DNA of 64,000 nt from Ancylostoma caninum (lineage: Eukaryota > Nematoda > Chromadorea > Rhabditida > Ancylostomatidae): the NCBI GenBank assembly GCA_037903475.1, contig JBAJFG010000002.1:2170001-2234000 (forward strand). Direction: 5' to 3'. Below, one piece after another: positions 25,001-36,400 of this stretch (positions within the stretch are counted from its first letter, which is position 1; every line of letters starts with the position of its first letter). The notes below the pieces were generated by a model. It made no database searches. It saw only the letters and a program-made list of their open reading frames with translations, and was not told the DNA's origin. The translations under genes were made by a program, and so were the position numbers.

Positions 25001-26934
25001 TGTAGGTGGATGTACATAGCTCTAGCATCGTTAATCGCACCTGGATGAAAGCCAACTCAGGATCCATGGTAGTATTGCCAATGTAACGTCTCTTCTTGAT
25101 GTCATATTGAGATTTCAACTTGTATTGGCCATGACCTATCTGAGAATTGAGATAGTAAATTTCGCATTGCTTTAAAAGCAAAGCCAGTTTGAAATTCACT
25201 CACAAGTCGACAAAACCCTAGCCGATCTGGTTCCGATTTGTGTGCATCCGTGTATTCTTCCAAGACAGTGAAAGTGTTGCAAGGATTCTCCAGATCCACA
25301 GGAGCATTGTTTAACGGCAGCATAGCAGCTACATCCTATGATCATTACGCAAACATTATGCAGGCTTTTCGAAGATAGGTCCATGCATTACTTAAAAAAT
25401 AAGTTTTAGATTGGAGACACTTTCCTGATGACATGACGGAAACCCCACTGACTACAGCTAGTGCAAGGAATATATACACTAGAGTAAGAACATATCCTGT
25501 AGATCTTACTCCTTGCTCCAAAGCATATTCGTCATACGTCATAAATATTGCCATAAAACGAACTTTTTCGTCGTAACTATGATATATGTGTACATCTGAT
25601 GCTTGAATGCGTTCACAGGATGTTTTAGAGAAAGCTGACAAAACAAAAACTTGGATTTTTAGGAGATGGATTTTCTCATTTTCAGGCAATTTTCTCATTT
25701 TTAGGCGGACACAAAATTTCTCAAATAGCATGAAGGAATGCTTAATGATAGGAGTTAATTTTATCAAGTGTACCATGTGGTGGCCGAACGCAAAAATGTC
25801 CCCCTATATGATATTGATTGAGTGCAACTTTGAAAACTATGTCTCCTTTCTATTTGTCGATGTAATGTCAATTTAATTTGTACGGAATTTCTTGACGCAT
25901 GAAGTTATAGTGATGATGTGACCAAAGAAGCCATCTTGATCTCGTTTTCATTCACTGAAATCACACAGAGTGGGGACTCCTAGCACGTGTTGCTCACAGA
26001 ATGATACAAGTATGCACCAGAACAGAACCATATTCTGCATAAGTTCACACGGCTCCGCCCTAATGAGAAAGGACTCCAGAATTATGAAGCAAAAATACCA
26101 GCAAGCGCAGCGCCAAATCCAAGCTATGTACATAGTATCGATGACAAGGCAATATCTCATGACCAGAAATGCACCACCTACAGTAATTTCGTTAGGTTCA
26201 TTTCAGTTTCCTCCAGTAATTATCGTCCGTGGGAGAGGGTTGGTGCCTCCACGTTTTCTGAGCACATGAACTTCCGAGCACTTTTTTAAAGAATTTCCTC
26301 TTCGCTTGAGGGAGAGCGAAGCTTAGGCAAGCGTTTACAGGCTGGTACGTGAAGGCTTTGAAATTTTCACTGGGCAGATCCCCTAAGGAGGAGGGAGACC
26401 CACTCATGGCGAGGACCAATTCGTTCTCGCTCGAGCATAAGCGGACCTAAGATCGGGAATATTGTACCGAGACGCATTTAGGTAAGACGTTCACGCATTC
26501 ATGTGATATCCTGGCAGGAATATCACTTTATCATACTCTTTAAGGCTTTTGCTGAGAGGTTCTCCGCAGTGGCTCTAGGCGCGACAAAAACAATCATTCT
26601 AAGTCGATTGTTACAGCAGTAGAATATTACCTCTGCAATCTTCATACAATTGATTCCTTTCTTGCGTCCAATGGGCCGCACCTTCACACAAAACGATTGA
26701 CTCGGGGTGTCGAACACCTGCGGCAAAGTTAAGTACAAATATACGTCTTAGATGAGGTAATGAATCAAGTGTACTGACCTCAAAATCTCCGTGACGATGT
26801 CGGATCTGATCGTGTAGCGAGTTATAGCTATCAGCCGAGTACATGAAAGAATAAGCAGATTTCAACAAAATGGACCGGGAGAGAAGTTTATGGACTTCAT
26901 CCTCGTTCTTCATTTCAACAATGAAGAGATGCTG
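22027..26934 (-). CDS. TRMT11: TRMT11: tRNA (guanine-10-N2)-methyltransferase catalytic subunit (5' end missing)
   Basis: Twelve exons were read by splice signals and phase: 26934-26779, 26717-26631, 25335-25204, 25139-25041, 24774-24747 (tentative), 23767-23726, 23670-23590, 23505-23341, 23277-23196, 23127-22999, 22296-22213 and 22150-22027. Together they give 402 residues and a stop. The family (human 463 residues) methylates G10 of tRNAs using S-adenosylmethionine, in complex with TRMT112. Family landmarks are in order: LLSRSILLKSAY of the THUMP-like region, KKRRYIGNTTMD, the SAM loop DPFVGTGG, the acidic VVGTEI strand, a catalytic DPPYGIRE whose Pro codon is split across an intron, LSFWFPV, HPALKLLANCEQ and a final KTSRRLL. 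The 28-bp exon is the least certain: it keeps phase, but the family usually has a few fewer residues there. About 50 N-terminal residues and the start codon were not found upstream of 26934. Several introns are long (25336-26630 and 23768-24746) and the second contains a Tc1-like element. All catalytic motifs are intact, so this is judged a working gene. Confidence 0.9.
23953..24379. mobile_element. non-autonomous Tc1-like element in a TRMT11 intron
   Basis: The left end reads CAGTGCTGGCCAGAAAGAAA and the reverse complement of the right end CTGTGCTGGCCAAAAAAAAT. Both continue into CACCT(C/T)T-GAACTTTTGT, giving inverted repeats of about 40 bp. CAGTGCTGGCCAAAAA is the start of the C. elegans Tc1 terminus as I recall it. 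A TA dinucleotide follows the right end (24380-24381); the left flank has diverged. At 427 bp with no transposase frame it must be a MITE, lying in the intron between 24746 and 23768. Confidence 0.8.
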
Positions 26935-29070
26935 CTGAAAATCGACATTCCCTTTCTTTGAAGATCATGCAATTTCTCCAATTTTTGACAAATTTTAAGA
27001 GGAACAATAACACAATTACTAAATGATGTTGTGTTGCTGGTACAGTGGCATGAAAAGACGACAGTGGAGCATTGAAGCACTAATCCACTTGATGTTATCT
27101 ATTCAAGCAAGCAAATCAGGAAAAGGATGATTACGTAAGAGAGGATTTTTTCCGGTTGCATGGGATGAGCACACTTTTTTTCGCACAGCTCCAATTTTTC
27201 TTGATTTATATAGTGACAGAGCAGTTTTACGACAATTTGACCAAGAAAAATATTCTACGGTTTGTTGGAGCTTGGGGAGAAACGAACGTGGATTTTCGAC
27301 CCCCATACAGAAGAACTGAGGAGGGCTCAAAGTCCTAAATCTGATTACTAGCAGGAGGAATCATCAATACAGTTCGCTAGAAAAGAAGGCATAAGTCAAA
27401 TTCCGAGAGTGGTCTCCACCATGAATATGTTCGCCATTTCAAAAGCATCTACGCTTTTGTTCATGATAAATGAAAGCAATTTCGCATTTCCGTTTTCCTG
27501 ATTCATTATTCCACAACTAGGAAGACTTCGTATCAAGAAGCTATGTACATGGTTGCAAAGTTCATCCAGCATTTATTTCATAAAGGGCGTTCCACGGATT
27601 CTTCATTTCCTTATTTCTCGCTTGGGGAGCATCTGCTACGTCTCTATAAAGATATGAAATTCACCTTCGAAACATGTGTACAATCTGTGTCTGTGTACAA
27701 TATTTTGCTCTAAGCTGTGGAAAAAAATGAATAACGTGGATGAATTCTCAAATGTACACAGATTTAATTACGTAAACTCATAGTTTTGCACCCCTAGTAT
27801 TGATGCACGCCGCGTTTCTAGACAGCTGACGCCCTACAAAAAGTTAGTTTACACAACTACATGAAAGGTCCTCACATACTAGTTTTACTCTTTGATAGTT
27901 GCATACCCCCTATTCATTTTTTATTCAATAGCCTTATGAGGGGAGATAGGCAGGGGTGAAAAAGACATGAAAATGAGGATACATCAAACGCAAAAGCTAC
28001 TCTAGAGCAAAGCTCGTTATGGCCATTTCTCTTTTGAAACCCCTTGTTGTGGATATGAAGTAAAAAACCAGACTATTCAAAAGAGTAAAAATTTAGGAAG
28101 ATGCAGTACTGGAAGAAGGCGTGTAGTGTAGTTTGCAGAGAAGGGGAATGTGCATGGGAATTTTATAGATTCCAGCAAACAGCCCTCAAAATCTCTGGGT
28201 TTGTGTCGAATGGTTCGCTCATCTTGGCAGCTCTTCAAGTCCGAAGGTTTCTCAAACCCTCGTTCGGATGCGAAACCGTTCACCTCTAACTCAAAACCTC
28301 AAACAACTTGAGATAATCACTAAGCGCTTTGGAATCCATTCCCGCCGCTAATGGACGATACTTTCGAATTGAATCGTTTTCCATATCTAACCAACATAAA
28401 TGGTATCACGTTGCTTCAAATCGTTTATCTATGTCTCCATAACTTTGTCTTACCTTAGCCATCCTAGCGCTCACCTATCTTGTGTTCTTTACAGCAGGAA
28501 TTGACCATTTTTATCGCTTCATTTAAATCATGTTTTTCCACTGATTTTTGGCAAGTTGTTTGCTGCCTCTGTCACTTTCACGCTTGGTAATTTTTGACGC
28601 ATTGCAAAAGTTTCAAGCCGTGAGCGAGTAGCGACACTACTGTATCTCTGGTCGTAGAAAATGTTGTAGCTGGGAGTTGTGAGAGTCCCATTACATGCTC
28701 CAAGTACAGCATACACGTTTACGAACATCTAATATCCAGCCCCAGCCGTGGCCTATCGCGACGAGTGCGTACAGCATTTCAGGAATTCTATTGTTCTCGG
28801 CAGTTTGGCATTTTCTGTATGCTGTAACAGTGGAAGTCTACTGGATTGCTCAGTCGAAATGTTTCGTAGCTCGGAAAAGCCATCAACAAGTTCTATAGAT
28901 ATCCCTGAACTCCGAAAGACTTGTGTTTACACTAACGTACCGAGGGGCGGCTAAGGATAATCGATTCAGAAGCATCGCAGCAGAGAGAACGTAGATTACC
29001 CTTTTCTCTTATTATTGGTTCGACCTTAAAGGCACAGTCTTACATCATTTTCAATTTTGAGTCATACATA
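26935..29070. other. stretch without a recognised gene; expected location of TRMT11 exon 1
   Basis: The missing N-terminal exon(s) of TRMT11 should lie here or further upstream on the minus strand. I looked for the family's N-terminal signature (an F-R-x-x-E block before a loop-rich segment) and found none. A minus frame at 28528-28728 and others are unrecognised. Confidence 0.4.
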
Positions 29071-30195
29071 TTAGGTTGTCCCATAAATAATGGCGTTTTG
29101 GAGGTGCGCATTCCAAGGTGCGTAACTCAGCTCAAACATGAGATTTTCCTTTAGAATAAAAAGTATTATGATCTGCATTTTCTGCAGAATTTTGCTGTAC
29201 AAAGACACCTATGTAAAGAAGAAAGCGTAAATCACAGGAGACAACGAAGTGCGACAGGTCAACTTTCAGTACACATTGGTTCACATGAATTTTCTAGAGG
29301 AAAAGTGGATTCACTGCAAGTCCAAAAGAAAATTTTATTAGGCAAAGGTGTGGCCAACACAGTATTACAAGGAGAGATCCAACGCCTCACTCAATGGAAT
29401 TTTCCTTGGTTGGATGTGAACCTGTGTGGATTTGCACGCCCCGCCAGTGGACATGCACTTGTTCGGCACATCAAAACTGAGGGATTTTCAATCGAATCGT
29501 GAAGCCGAGCCCCAAATGGGTACAAATTCAGTAAATTCCACTCTTGGCATGGGCCCTTATGCAAGAACATCCCCGCTGGGGAGGGGAGGGGATGCGCATC
29601 TCTCCAGTGGGGTTTTTTGGACTTTTTCGTGGTCCACTTCATTATTAGCTATAGTTGTGAGTCTATTATGTCATTTCGTCGTATTTCCTCCTCGTAGAGG
29701 TACATCCACGGCCATAGCACAAAAAGCAGCTGAAAATGCGGATGTAAAGGGAATAATTCGAATTAAAATTGATGAGAAATCATCGTTTTGATATTTTTTC
29801 TGCTATTCATTCTTTCATTGCACTTCAGTCATCCTTTTCACTCTGTCAAACATAGTAGGCGCTGAAAATTGGATGGAACAAATTAAAAATTGCAAATCAT
29901 TGAAGATCGGGTCGAAGAACCGTCGAAAACTTGCAATTCACGAAGAAATGCACAATTTCTGAAAAGAAACAGTTGATCGCTGAGCGTGATCCCTCTCGAA
30001 CACCTACTTTCCGTAGGTGATAGAGGATGTACATCCTCTCCCCTTGCTTCACGCATACGGGGATCGAGGGAGGGGATGTGTGCGAACCCCACAGGGGATC
30101 GCTGCAATGCTCAACAGTCATCCCCTCTCTAGCGGGGATGTTCACGCATATGGGCCCTGGTCTAGCTACTGTCGACTATCATGAGCAGTATGTAA
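29071..30195 (+). mobile_element. mariner-like element, 5' half, interrupted by another insertion
   Basis: It starts with TTAGGTTGTCCCATAAATAA directly after a TA (29069-29070). The next 480 bp are closely similar to the complete copy at 50283-51568. At 29550 the similarity breaks for 607 bp, then resumes for a short block containing TGGTCTAGCTA (30158-30168) and is lost by about 30195. The right terminal repeat is not found, so this copy is both interrupted and 3'-truncated. No transposase frame is recognised in it. Confidence 0.75.
29551..30157. mobile_element. 607-bp insertion with GGGCCC-ended inverted repeats
   Basis: This segment is present here but absent at the homologous point of the mariner copy at 50283 (junction near 50770), which defines it as an insertion. 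The left end is GGGCCCTTATGCAAGAACAT and continues CCCCGCT. The reverse complement of the right end is GGGCCCATATGCGTGAACAT and continues CCCCGCT, so about 27 bp match with three or four differences. The interior is GC-rich near both ends (repeated GGGGA and CCCCT runs) and has no recognised protein. The target duplication cannot be fixed because GGGCCC is itself palindromic. Confidence 0.75.
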
Positions 30196-31663
30196 CGGAC
30201 ATCTGATACAATATCAGAAAGTATGCAGTAACTCATCTGCGATGAGGCGCTGGTCAATTCGCAGTCGCCTCGAGTTCCGAGAGTGAAACAAAAAAAAACC
30301 TCTCAAAATACAGAGACGAACATGGTTTTAAGACATTTCAGGAATACCATTGTTCTCGGCAGTTCACGCAAACTCAGTTTGTGTACACCCTTGGGAAAGA
30401 TTTCTGAGGTGAGCATCTATAATTTAAACTGCTCTTTTTTTGTGGGAACATATAGTGTTTTCGATCTACGGTGGCGTGCATGCGCACCGCTCACCCTTCG
30501 TCCATATCGTTATCACTGTCTGCGTATCATAGTCAGTGACGTGTCTGGCTTGCTAGAGATAAAGACATAGAAGGAAGGATTATCGGTGCGGATGCACGCC
30601 ATCCCAGATCGACAGATCATACACATATGCTGAAGAATTTCAGCACTCCGAGGATCCCACCGGTGCAAAACGTTTTCACTGAGATTGAGCATGTACTGAA
30701 GAGTCAGCTGCACGAGTTTGAATAGTGAATGCGCATTCTGGAGTTGTGAAGAAGACGGTGAAGAGGTGCGAGGAGGGCGCAATTCAGTCGTTTCCACTGG
30801 CACATTGGACCCCAATCCTATCAAATTAATATCATTAACTGGCGTTAACGCAATGAGAACCCTGGTGAGAAGATGTCGCTTGGTTATTCGATAGCGAGTC
30901 GTTCCAAACTTTCCACTTTCATTGGGTCATTAGCAATCCTCTCAACATAGTAAATCTTACTTCAGATGCGAAAAACTCTATAGGTGTGCTACCGATGAAC
31001 GAGAAATGTACACTTCCTTTACAAGAATTTCAACTCGTACATATTCCGTAGCCAACAGAGGAATAAAATTGAAAATACTTTAGCCAACATATTCCCATGA
31101 ATAGGAACGCGTTGAAAAAGAGCTGACTATTTCATAACATGAACAAAATAGCGCCTCCAGTGAGGAGAAAGAATGACTTCGAATCACACTGACGCAGTTT
31201 TCTCCTGCCAAATACTATAAATTTTCAGATTCAAGCAATAAATTCTGCTGTCCCCTCTTATGGATCGCTGATGAATCGAGCAACAATCGGATCTTCTCCC
31301 GAATTTTCCTTTCCCTTTGATCAGAGAGCTTGCGCAATGTTTTACCAGGAAAGATACATAGTTGCAGAAACAGCACAGAGAAAATTGCAGGAAAATGTGC
31401 AGAAATTGGAGAGCGTGGACAGAAAAACAGGCCTTATTCAAGAGAAGGCAAATATCGTCATGTTTTTTAAATAATATGATTTAAAAAGGCAACATGCGTC
31501 GAAATTTGCGACCTATTGTAACCCCAAGGAAGGCATTCAAATCACGAAAAAGTTGAGTTGAAACAGCACTGACGATACTTGATGAGCTCCAACATCAATA
31601 CTAAATTATCAAAGTGAGAGCCTTACTGGGTAACGGTTGTTATGGTGGAGGAGCATTTGTGGG
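30196..31663. other. stretch with one possible unrecognised exon
   Basis: At about 30817-30545 (minus) a frame of about 90 codons follows a TTTGATAG acceptor and has protein-like composition (LQNAHSLFKLVQLTLQYMLN). I do not recognise the family, and no donor or partner exon was established. Otherwise nothing is seen. Confidence 0.35.
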
Positions 31664-32601
31664 AAGGGTGCGGCAAAAGCATTGTCCGCTTGAAAAAGCT
31701 CGTGAAAACCTCAGTATTTGGCATAGATGGGACGGGTTTCTCCATAACATACAGAAAACAATATAGCGAACAATATGAGACTATGTCCAGTCAATTTTAT
31801 CACCATTCTTGAGAGCAGCTCAAAGGAAAACACAAGGGGAGACGTGAGTGATGCGCCGTAGGGACCGTCGTCCATTTCATCCTTTCTTTCTTTTAAACAA
31901 TCCACACGCAAGCCCATGCTGTGGTGTGGTGTAGCACATGCTTGCTCCTTCAAAGCACCCATGTGGTACAATCCAAGTGCTCGAAAATGGAAGAGTACGG
32001 TGGTCGCTAATTTGGAAATAGAGTGCTCATGAATGATTTCTTTTGCAAAACCCCTTCGATGCCTTTACGTTGTAAGCTAGAGAAAAGTCTTCTGAGAGAA
32101 GGAGCGACACACTTCTAAACCTACATATAAGCGATCCTACGGGAAGTGCGCTTCTGCCCTATATCGTTTCTCGGTCATGCGGTGATTTTGGCGCTAGAAC
32201 CAAAGGAAATGATATGAAGTTTCTCTGCGCCGTTAATAAATACAGAAAGAAAGTTAAATCATAGCATAGTCAGGAGCTGGTACTTTTCACTCGCGGATCT
32301 GTGGAAGGTTTAACATATGCTATTTCTTAGCATTGTTCTCATTCCACAAAAACATCTCTGAAAAAACTTTGAATTAGGTCATGATGACTGCTTGCATTGC
32401 AGTAGTGAAGCCTTCTCCGTCTCGTCTGTTGACGACTGGCAAAATTAGGGATAAAATGTATTGAATACTTGTGGATCTTAGTTTTACGTTGTTCTCAGGA
32501 TCCTCAGCAGCAGAACGGTCACACTTGGTCTTCCATACAATTTCGATTTTCTATATAATTTATGTGTCATAAAAGGCGGCCAATACTTTTGCCGCACCCT
32601 G
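31664..32601. mobile_element. 938-bp TIR element with AGGGTGCGGCAAAAG termini
   Basis: The left end (31665-31688) reads AGGGTGCGGCAAAAGCATTG and the reverse complement of the right end reads AGGGTGCGGCAAAAGTATTG. Both are followed by KCCGC, so about 25 bp are inverted. TA follows the right end (32602-32603), consistent with Tc1/mariner-type targeting; the left flank is not TA. No transposase is seen inside, so this is either non-autonomous or a decayed copy. Confidence 0.65.
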
Positions 32602-32603
32602 TA

Positions 32604-33406
32604 GAAGACAGCGCAAGAGAATGTGATGGAGATTCAACAAGTCATGCAACTTTTTTCTACATAGTTTTTTTTTTCGAATAAGCAAGGGGAAAGCACGTCT
32701 TGAGAACAGTGGTCATCAAGGGACGGAGTTGCGCGGGTCGACTTTTTACCATACAGTGCTTTATCCTGCTCGTAATGCTTCTCGCAAAGATGAGTGATTG
32801 GACAGGATCACAGTCATAGTTATCATGACATCGAATGAGAATCAGAATCCACAGCTACCTCTTTGACCTGCTTGATCTTCTAATCATTCCTTAATGGATT
32901 TCTACCGGTTGAACATCCGAGATAACTCAAAACTACGTTCATAGTCTACAACAAAACGCTATCGAGAGAAAAACCTTTTCATCTCTATCAGGTGTATTAC
33001 ATGACTTAGTTTTACGGTGTTTTAATACCTGAACAAGCTCGAATTAGAAGCAGACGATGTTTGCACTGTGTGCACTGATTGGCTTCGAGTAAAGTAGCAA
33101 ACAATGTACCTCAGCATTGACTTGTGTGTAATCAAATTCCAACTCGAGAGCATCGCAAATTCCTTGTAACTCCGCTACACGGAAGTTCACACGAATTTGA
33201 GAAAAAAGTAGAACAAATTTCATCTGGAACTAGATCAGGATGTAAAAAGCGTTCATCTTCTAGGAAACAACACTAAACTATGAATTGTAACACAAAGCAC
33301 TAGAAGAATAGAGGAACACATCCCCGATTGTCGAGAAATAAATCACATATGTAGACTGTTAAGTTTTACTCAGTAACTCCTCCTCTATTTACTATAAGGA
33401 ACAAAT
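32604..33406. other. stretch downstream of NDUFV2, nothing recognised
   Basis: This lies between the NDUFV2 stop codon and a transposon on the 3' side of the gene. No AATAAA was found close behind the stop on the minus strand, so the 3' end is undefined. Confidence 0.45.
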
Positions 33407-36400
33407 CTACTTCAATGCAGCCTGAAGACCGAAGCCTGGTCCTTTGGGTTCCTCCTGCAAAGACATTATTAGTCGATAAGGATATGAAATGAAAAGGTTT
33501 CCATCCCACAGTACAGATATGTATGTTGATTACCCCTCTAATTATAATAACAGCTGGTAAACAGAAACATCACTCCAGCGGCATGAGAAGACGTTTCGAA
33601 CTGATGGGAAGCAGAAACGAAATAGCTCAGAATTAGCAGAATATGAAAAAAAACTCACAATAAGCGACGTCATTTTCCCCATTGGTTCCGCTGCAAGTCG
33701 TCCAGAACGAGGGCCTGGTTGAGGACGTCGTCCAGCCTTCAGATCCGATAAGATTTCGTCAACATCTTGCACAGTAAGATCTTCGTAGAAGTCGTCATTA
33801 ATCTGCAAAGAACACATAATTATTCGTACTTCATGGAAAGATCCCAAAACTAAATACTTTCAGCAAAAATGGAAATGCCCCTCACCTGAATCATAGGCGC
33901 GTTGACGCACGCTCCCAGGCACTCAACTTCAGCCAGGGTGAAAAGACCGTCCTTCGTTGTTTCACCAACGTGAATACCTACCAAACAAAGCGGATAGTAA
34001 CAAACAAATAAGTAACAAATCAGCAATAGAATTAAAGAGTGATACGAAAGAGCATCAAACCTAGTTTCTTTTCAATTGTTTCAGTGAGGGTTTCTGCGCC
34101 GCGAAGCATGCAAGGAGTGGTAGCACACACCTTCAAGTTGAACATTGAGGAAAAAACGATATCTTGAGCAGGAACGAATTAATTCTTCTAGAACGTTCAA
34201 CAAAAATAATAAAACGTCCAGCCGATTTTGACTTTACTAAAACGATCTGAACAGATATGCATACCCTCTGTATTCGAAATTGTTTTCTGTAGCTATTTTC
34301 GGTGACTCTGCAAAGTGCAGTCGACATAGTGGAGTTTTTTTTAAAGTGTTTCCACTTCTTATGCAAAGCACTGACTGGGGACCAGCACTTGGTGGAAACA
34401 GGATAGCAGAATTAGCAGGAAGTCACTTAATCGAACGCTTCAACAGTGGAGAATTCTCGTCCCCTTCCTTGGTTCAAATATTAATGGTCTACAGTTATAA
34501 CAAAAGTCCCTGACATAATCACTTTAAAAATTTTTCCTTACAGTCCAACAACAACGCCGAAAATCGTCCCTCGTTTCCGTAAATCCATCTTCTTTTTTTG
34601 CCTCACCCGCCGAACACAAGCTGATTTGCCATCTTTTTCCTCTATAAACCAAGGAATTATAGAAGAGAAGGACACCATTTGAGAAAGTTACAAATTACAT
34701 AATTCTGAAGTCAGACGAGCTAAGGAAAGGTATGCTTTGAAACGGCGCCTGCTATATTGCTGAATACGGTTTTGATGGCATCCAAACTAGGATTTCCTCA
34801 AAGCAGTGAATTTTCAGACTGAAAAACTTAGCAGTATAACAGATAGGCTGCATGGATACTTCGAGTACTCCTTAATGCGGCTCCTGAATGGTGAGTGATA
34901 GCCAGCTCTTCGCTACATGAGCCTTCACTTCACTGGCAAACAAGTAAAGCAATGGTTGTGATGAGGGCACGATTTACTTTACTACTTAAAAGTTATACGT
35001 CCCAAACAATGTTAACGCTGTATGCACTTTTACAATGTAAACAGAAATTCAAGCTGAGGGGATTTTTTGGATCTTTTAGCCCTGGGGTTAAAGATGTTCA
35101 AAGGGACCGTTTTTAGAGCAATGCATGGTCTGCAGCGCAGCGCGACTGTTCTGCTATCACTTCTATGGAGTTGGAATTACGAGCACTTACAACTGCCCTT
35201 ACATGGCAACAATTAATCCTACTACTGAAGCGTACACCAAGTTCTTCACATTTCCTCACTGACTGAAACCAAGCGGCGTCAAATCGGGAGATAAGAGCGG
35301 GTATTCCACACTCCTTGCCTGCGGATCGATTTCCCACTAAACTCGCCTTCACATATCCAACAGTTATTTCTGCGCCAAATGCAATGATCCAGAGAAACCC
35401 AACAGTATAAACAGTATTTAGGGACTAGATGTGTATGACTCTGGAGATTTCCTTTTTTGGTTATTTCTGTTGAAGTTAATAAACACAAGGAGCCTTCGTG
35501 AAACAGCTATGTTGGAAATGCAACTGTTATAGTACTGCTACGATAATAGAAAAGCGCTGTCAGCTCCTAGTTCAAGAAGAAAAACTTCAACCAAAATGAT
35601 AATATCGTCTACCATTAAAATACATGGATCTGCGTTGATGAGCTGATAACTGTTTTTAGCAATTTTCACGGGTCTTCTCTGATTTGTTCAATTTTCGAGG
35701 ATAGAGATTTCCCAAGAAAAAAATGCCACGACCAAGAATCTATGCTACCAGGAAATTTCAATAAAGGCATTGTGACATGAGTAAGCATCAGAACGATCCG
35801 AGTATTCTCTTGCCTTACCGAGAAACATCCTTAACAATTGGGGGATTACACTTTTATTTTTTTCTTTCCTTATTTCTCCTTCTCTCTCCCTCAAAGGACT
35901 GCACTACTCACGAATAAAGAAAACGAGGGAACATTCCGTCAGTACGAGGAAAAAATTATGACGGTGAGACATCAAAACCGCATAGAAACTAACTAAAAAA
36001 TAAGTAGGCATTATGATTTGTGAGTTGCGGACTTACCTGAAGGAAGTATTTCCCAACAGGCTGCCTATTGAACATTGTGTAAAAGGTCGCCACTTCATAC
36101 GCTCGCATCCGAGGAACTTCTGCAAAAGATGATTTATGAAGGTTTGAAACTTAAAACAAAAGGAAAAAGTATAAAAGAGAATCCATATGACAAACCGAGA
36201 ATGCGAGCTACTTCATGCATCGCAGAGATGGGCAGCCAACCGTGCTGGCGCTGTGCGAGGTCCAGAGCAGGGATGAGCGCTGCAGCCTTATGTCCTTCAG
36301 GATAATTTGCAATGATAGCATCCAGCCTCTTCTTGTTTTCCGCATTGAATGCAAATTTCACTTTGGCGTTGTTGACGTCCGAGTCGCGATGAACCATGAG

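Noticed and set aside
29426..29791. 121-codon plus-strand frame
   Set aside because: It crosses the border between a mariner copy and the 607-bp insertion, so it is chimeric.
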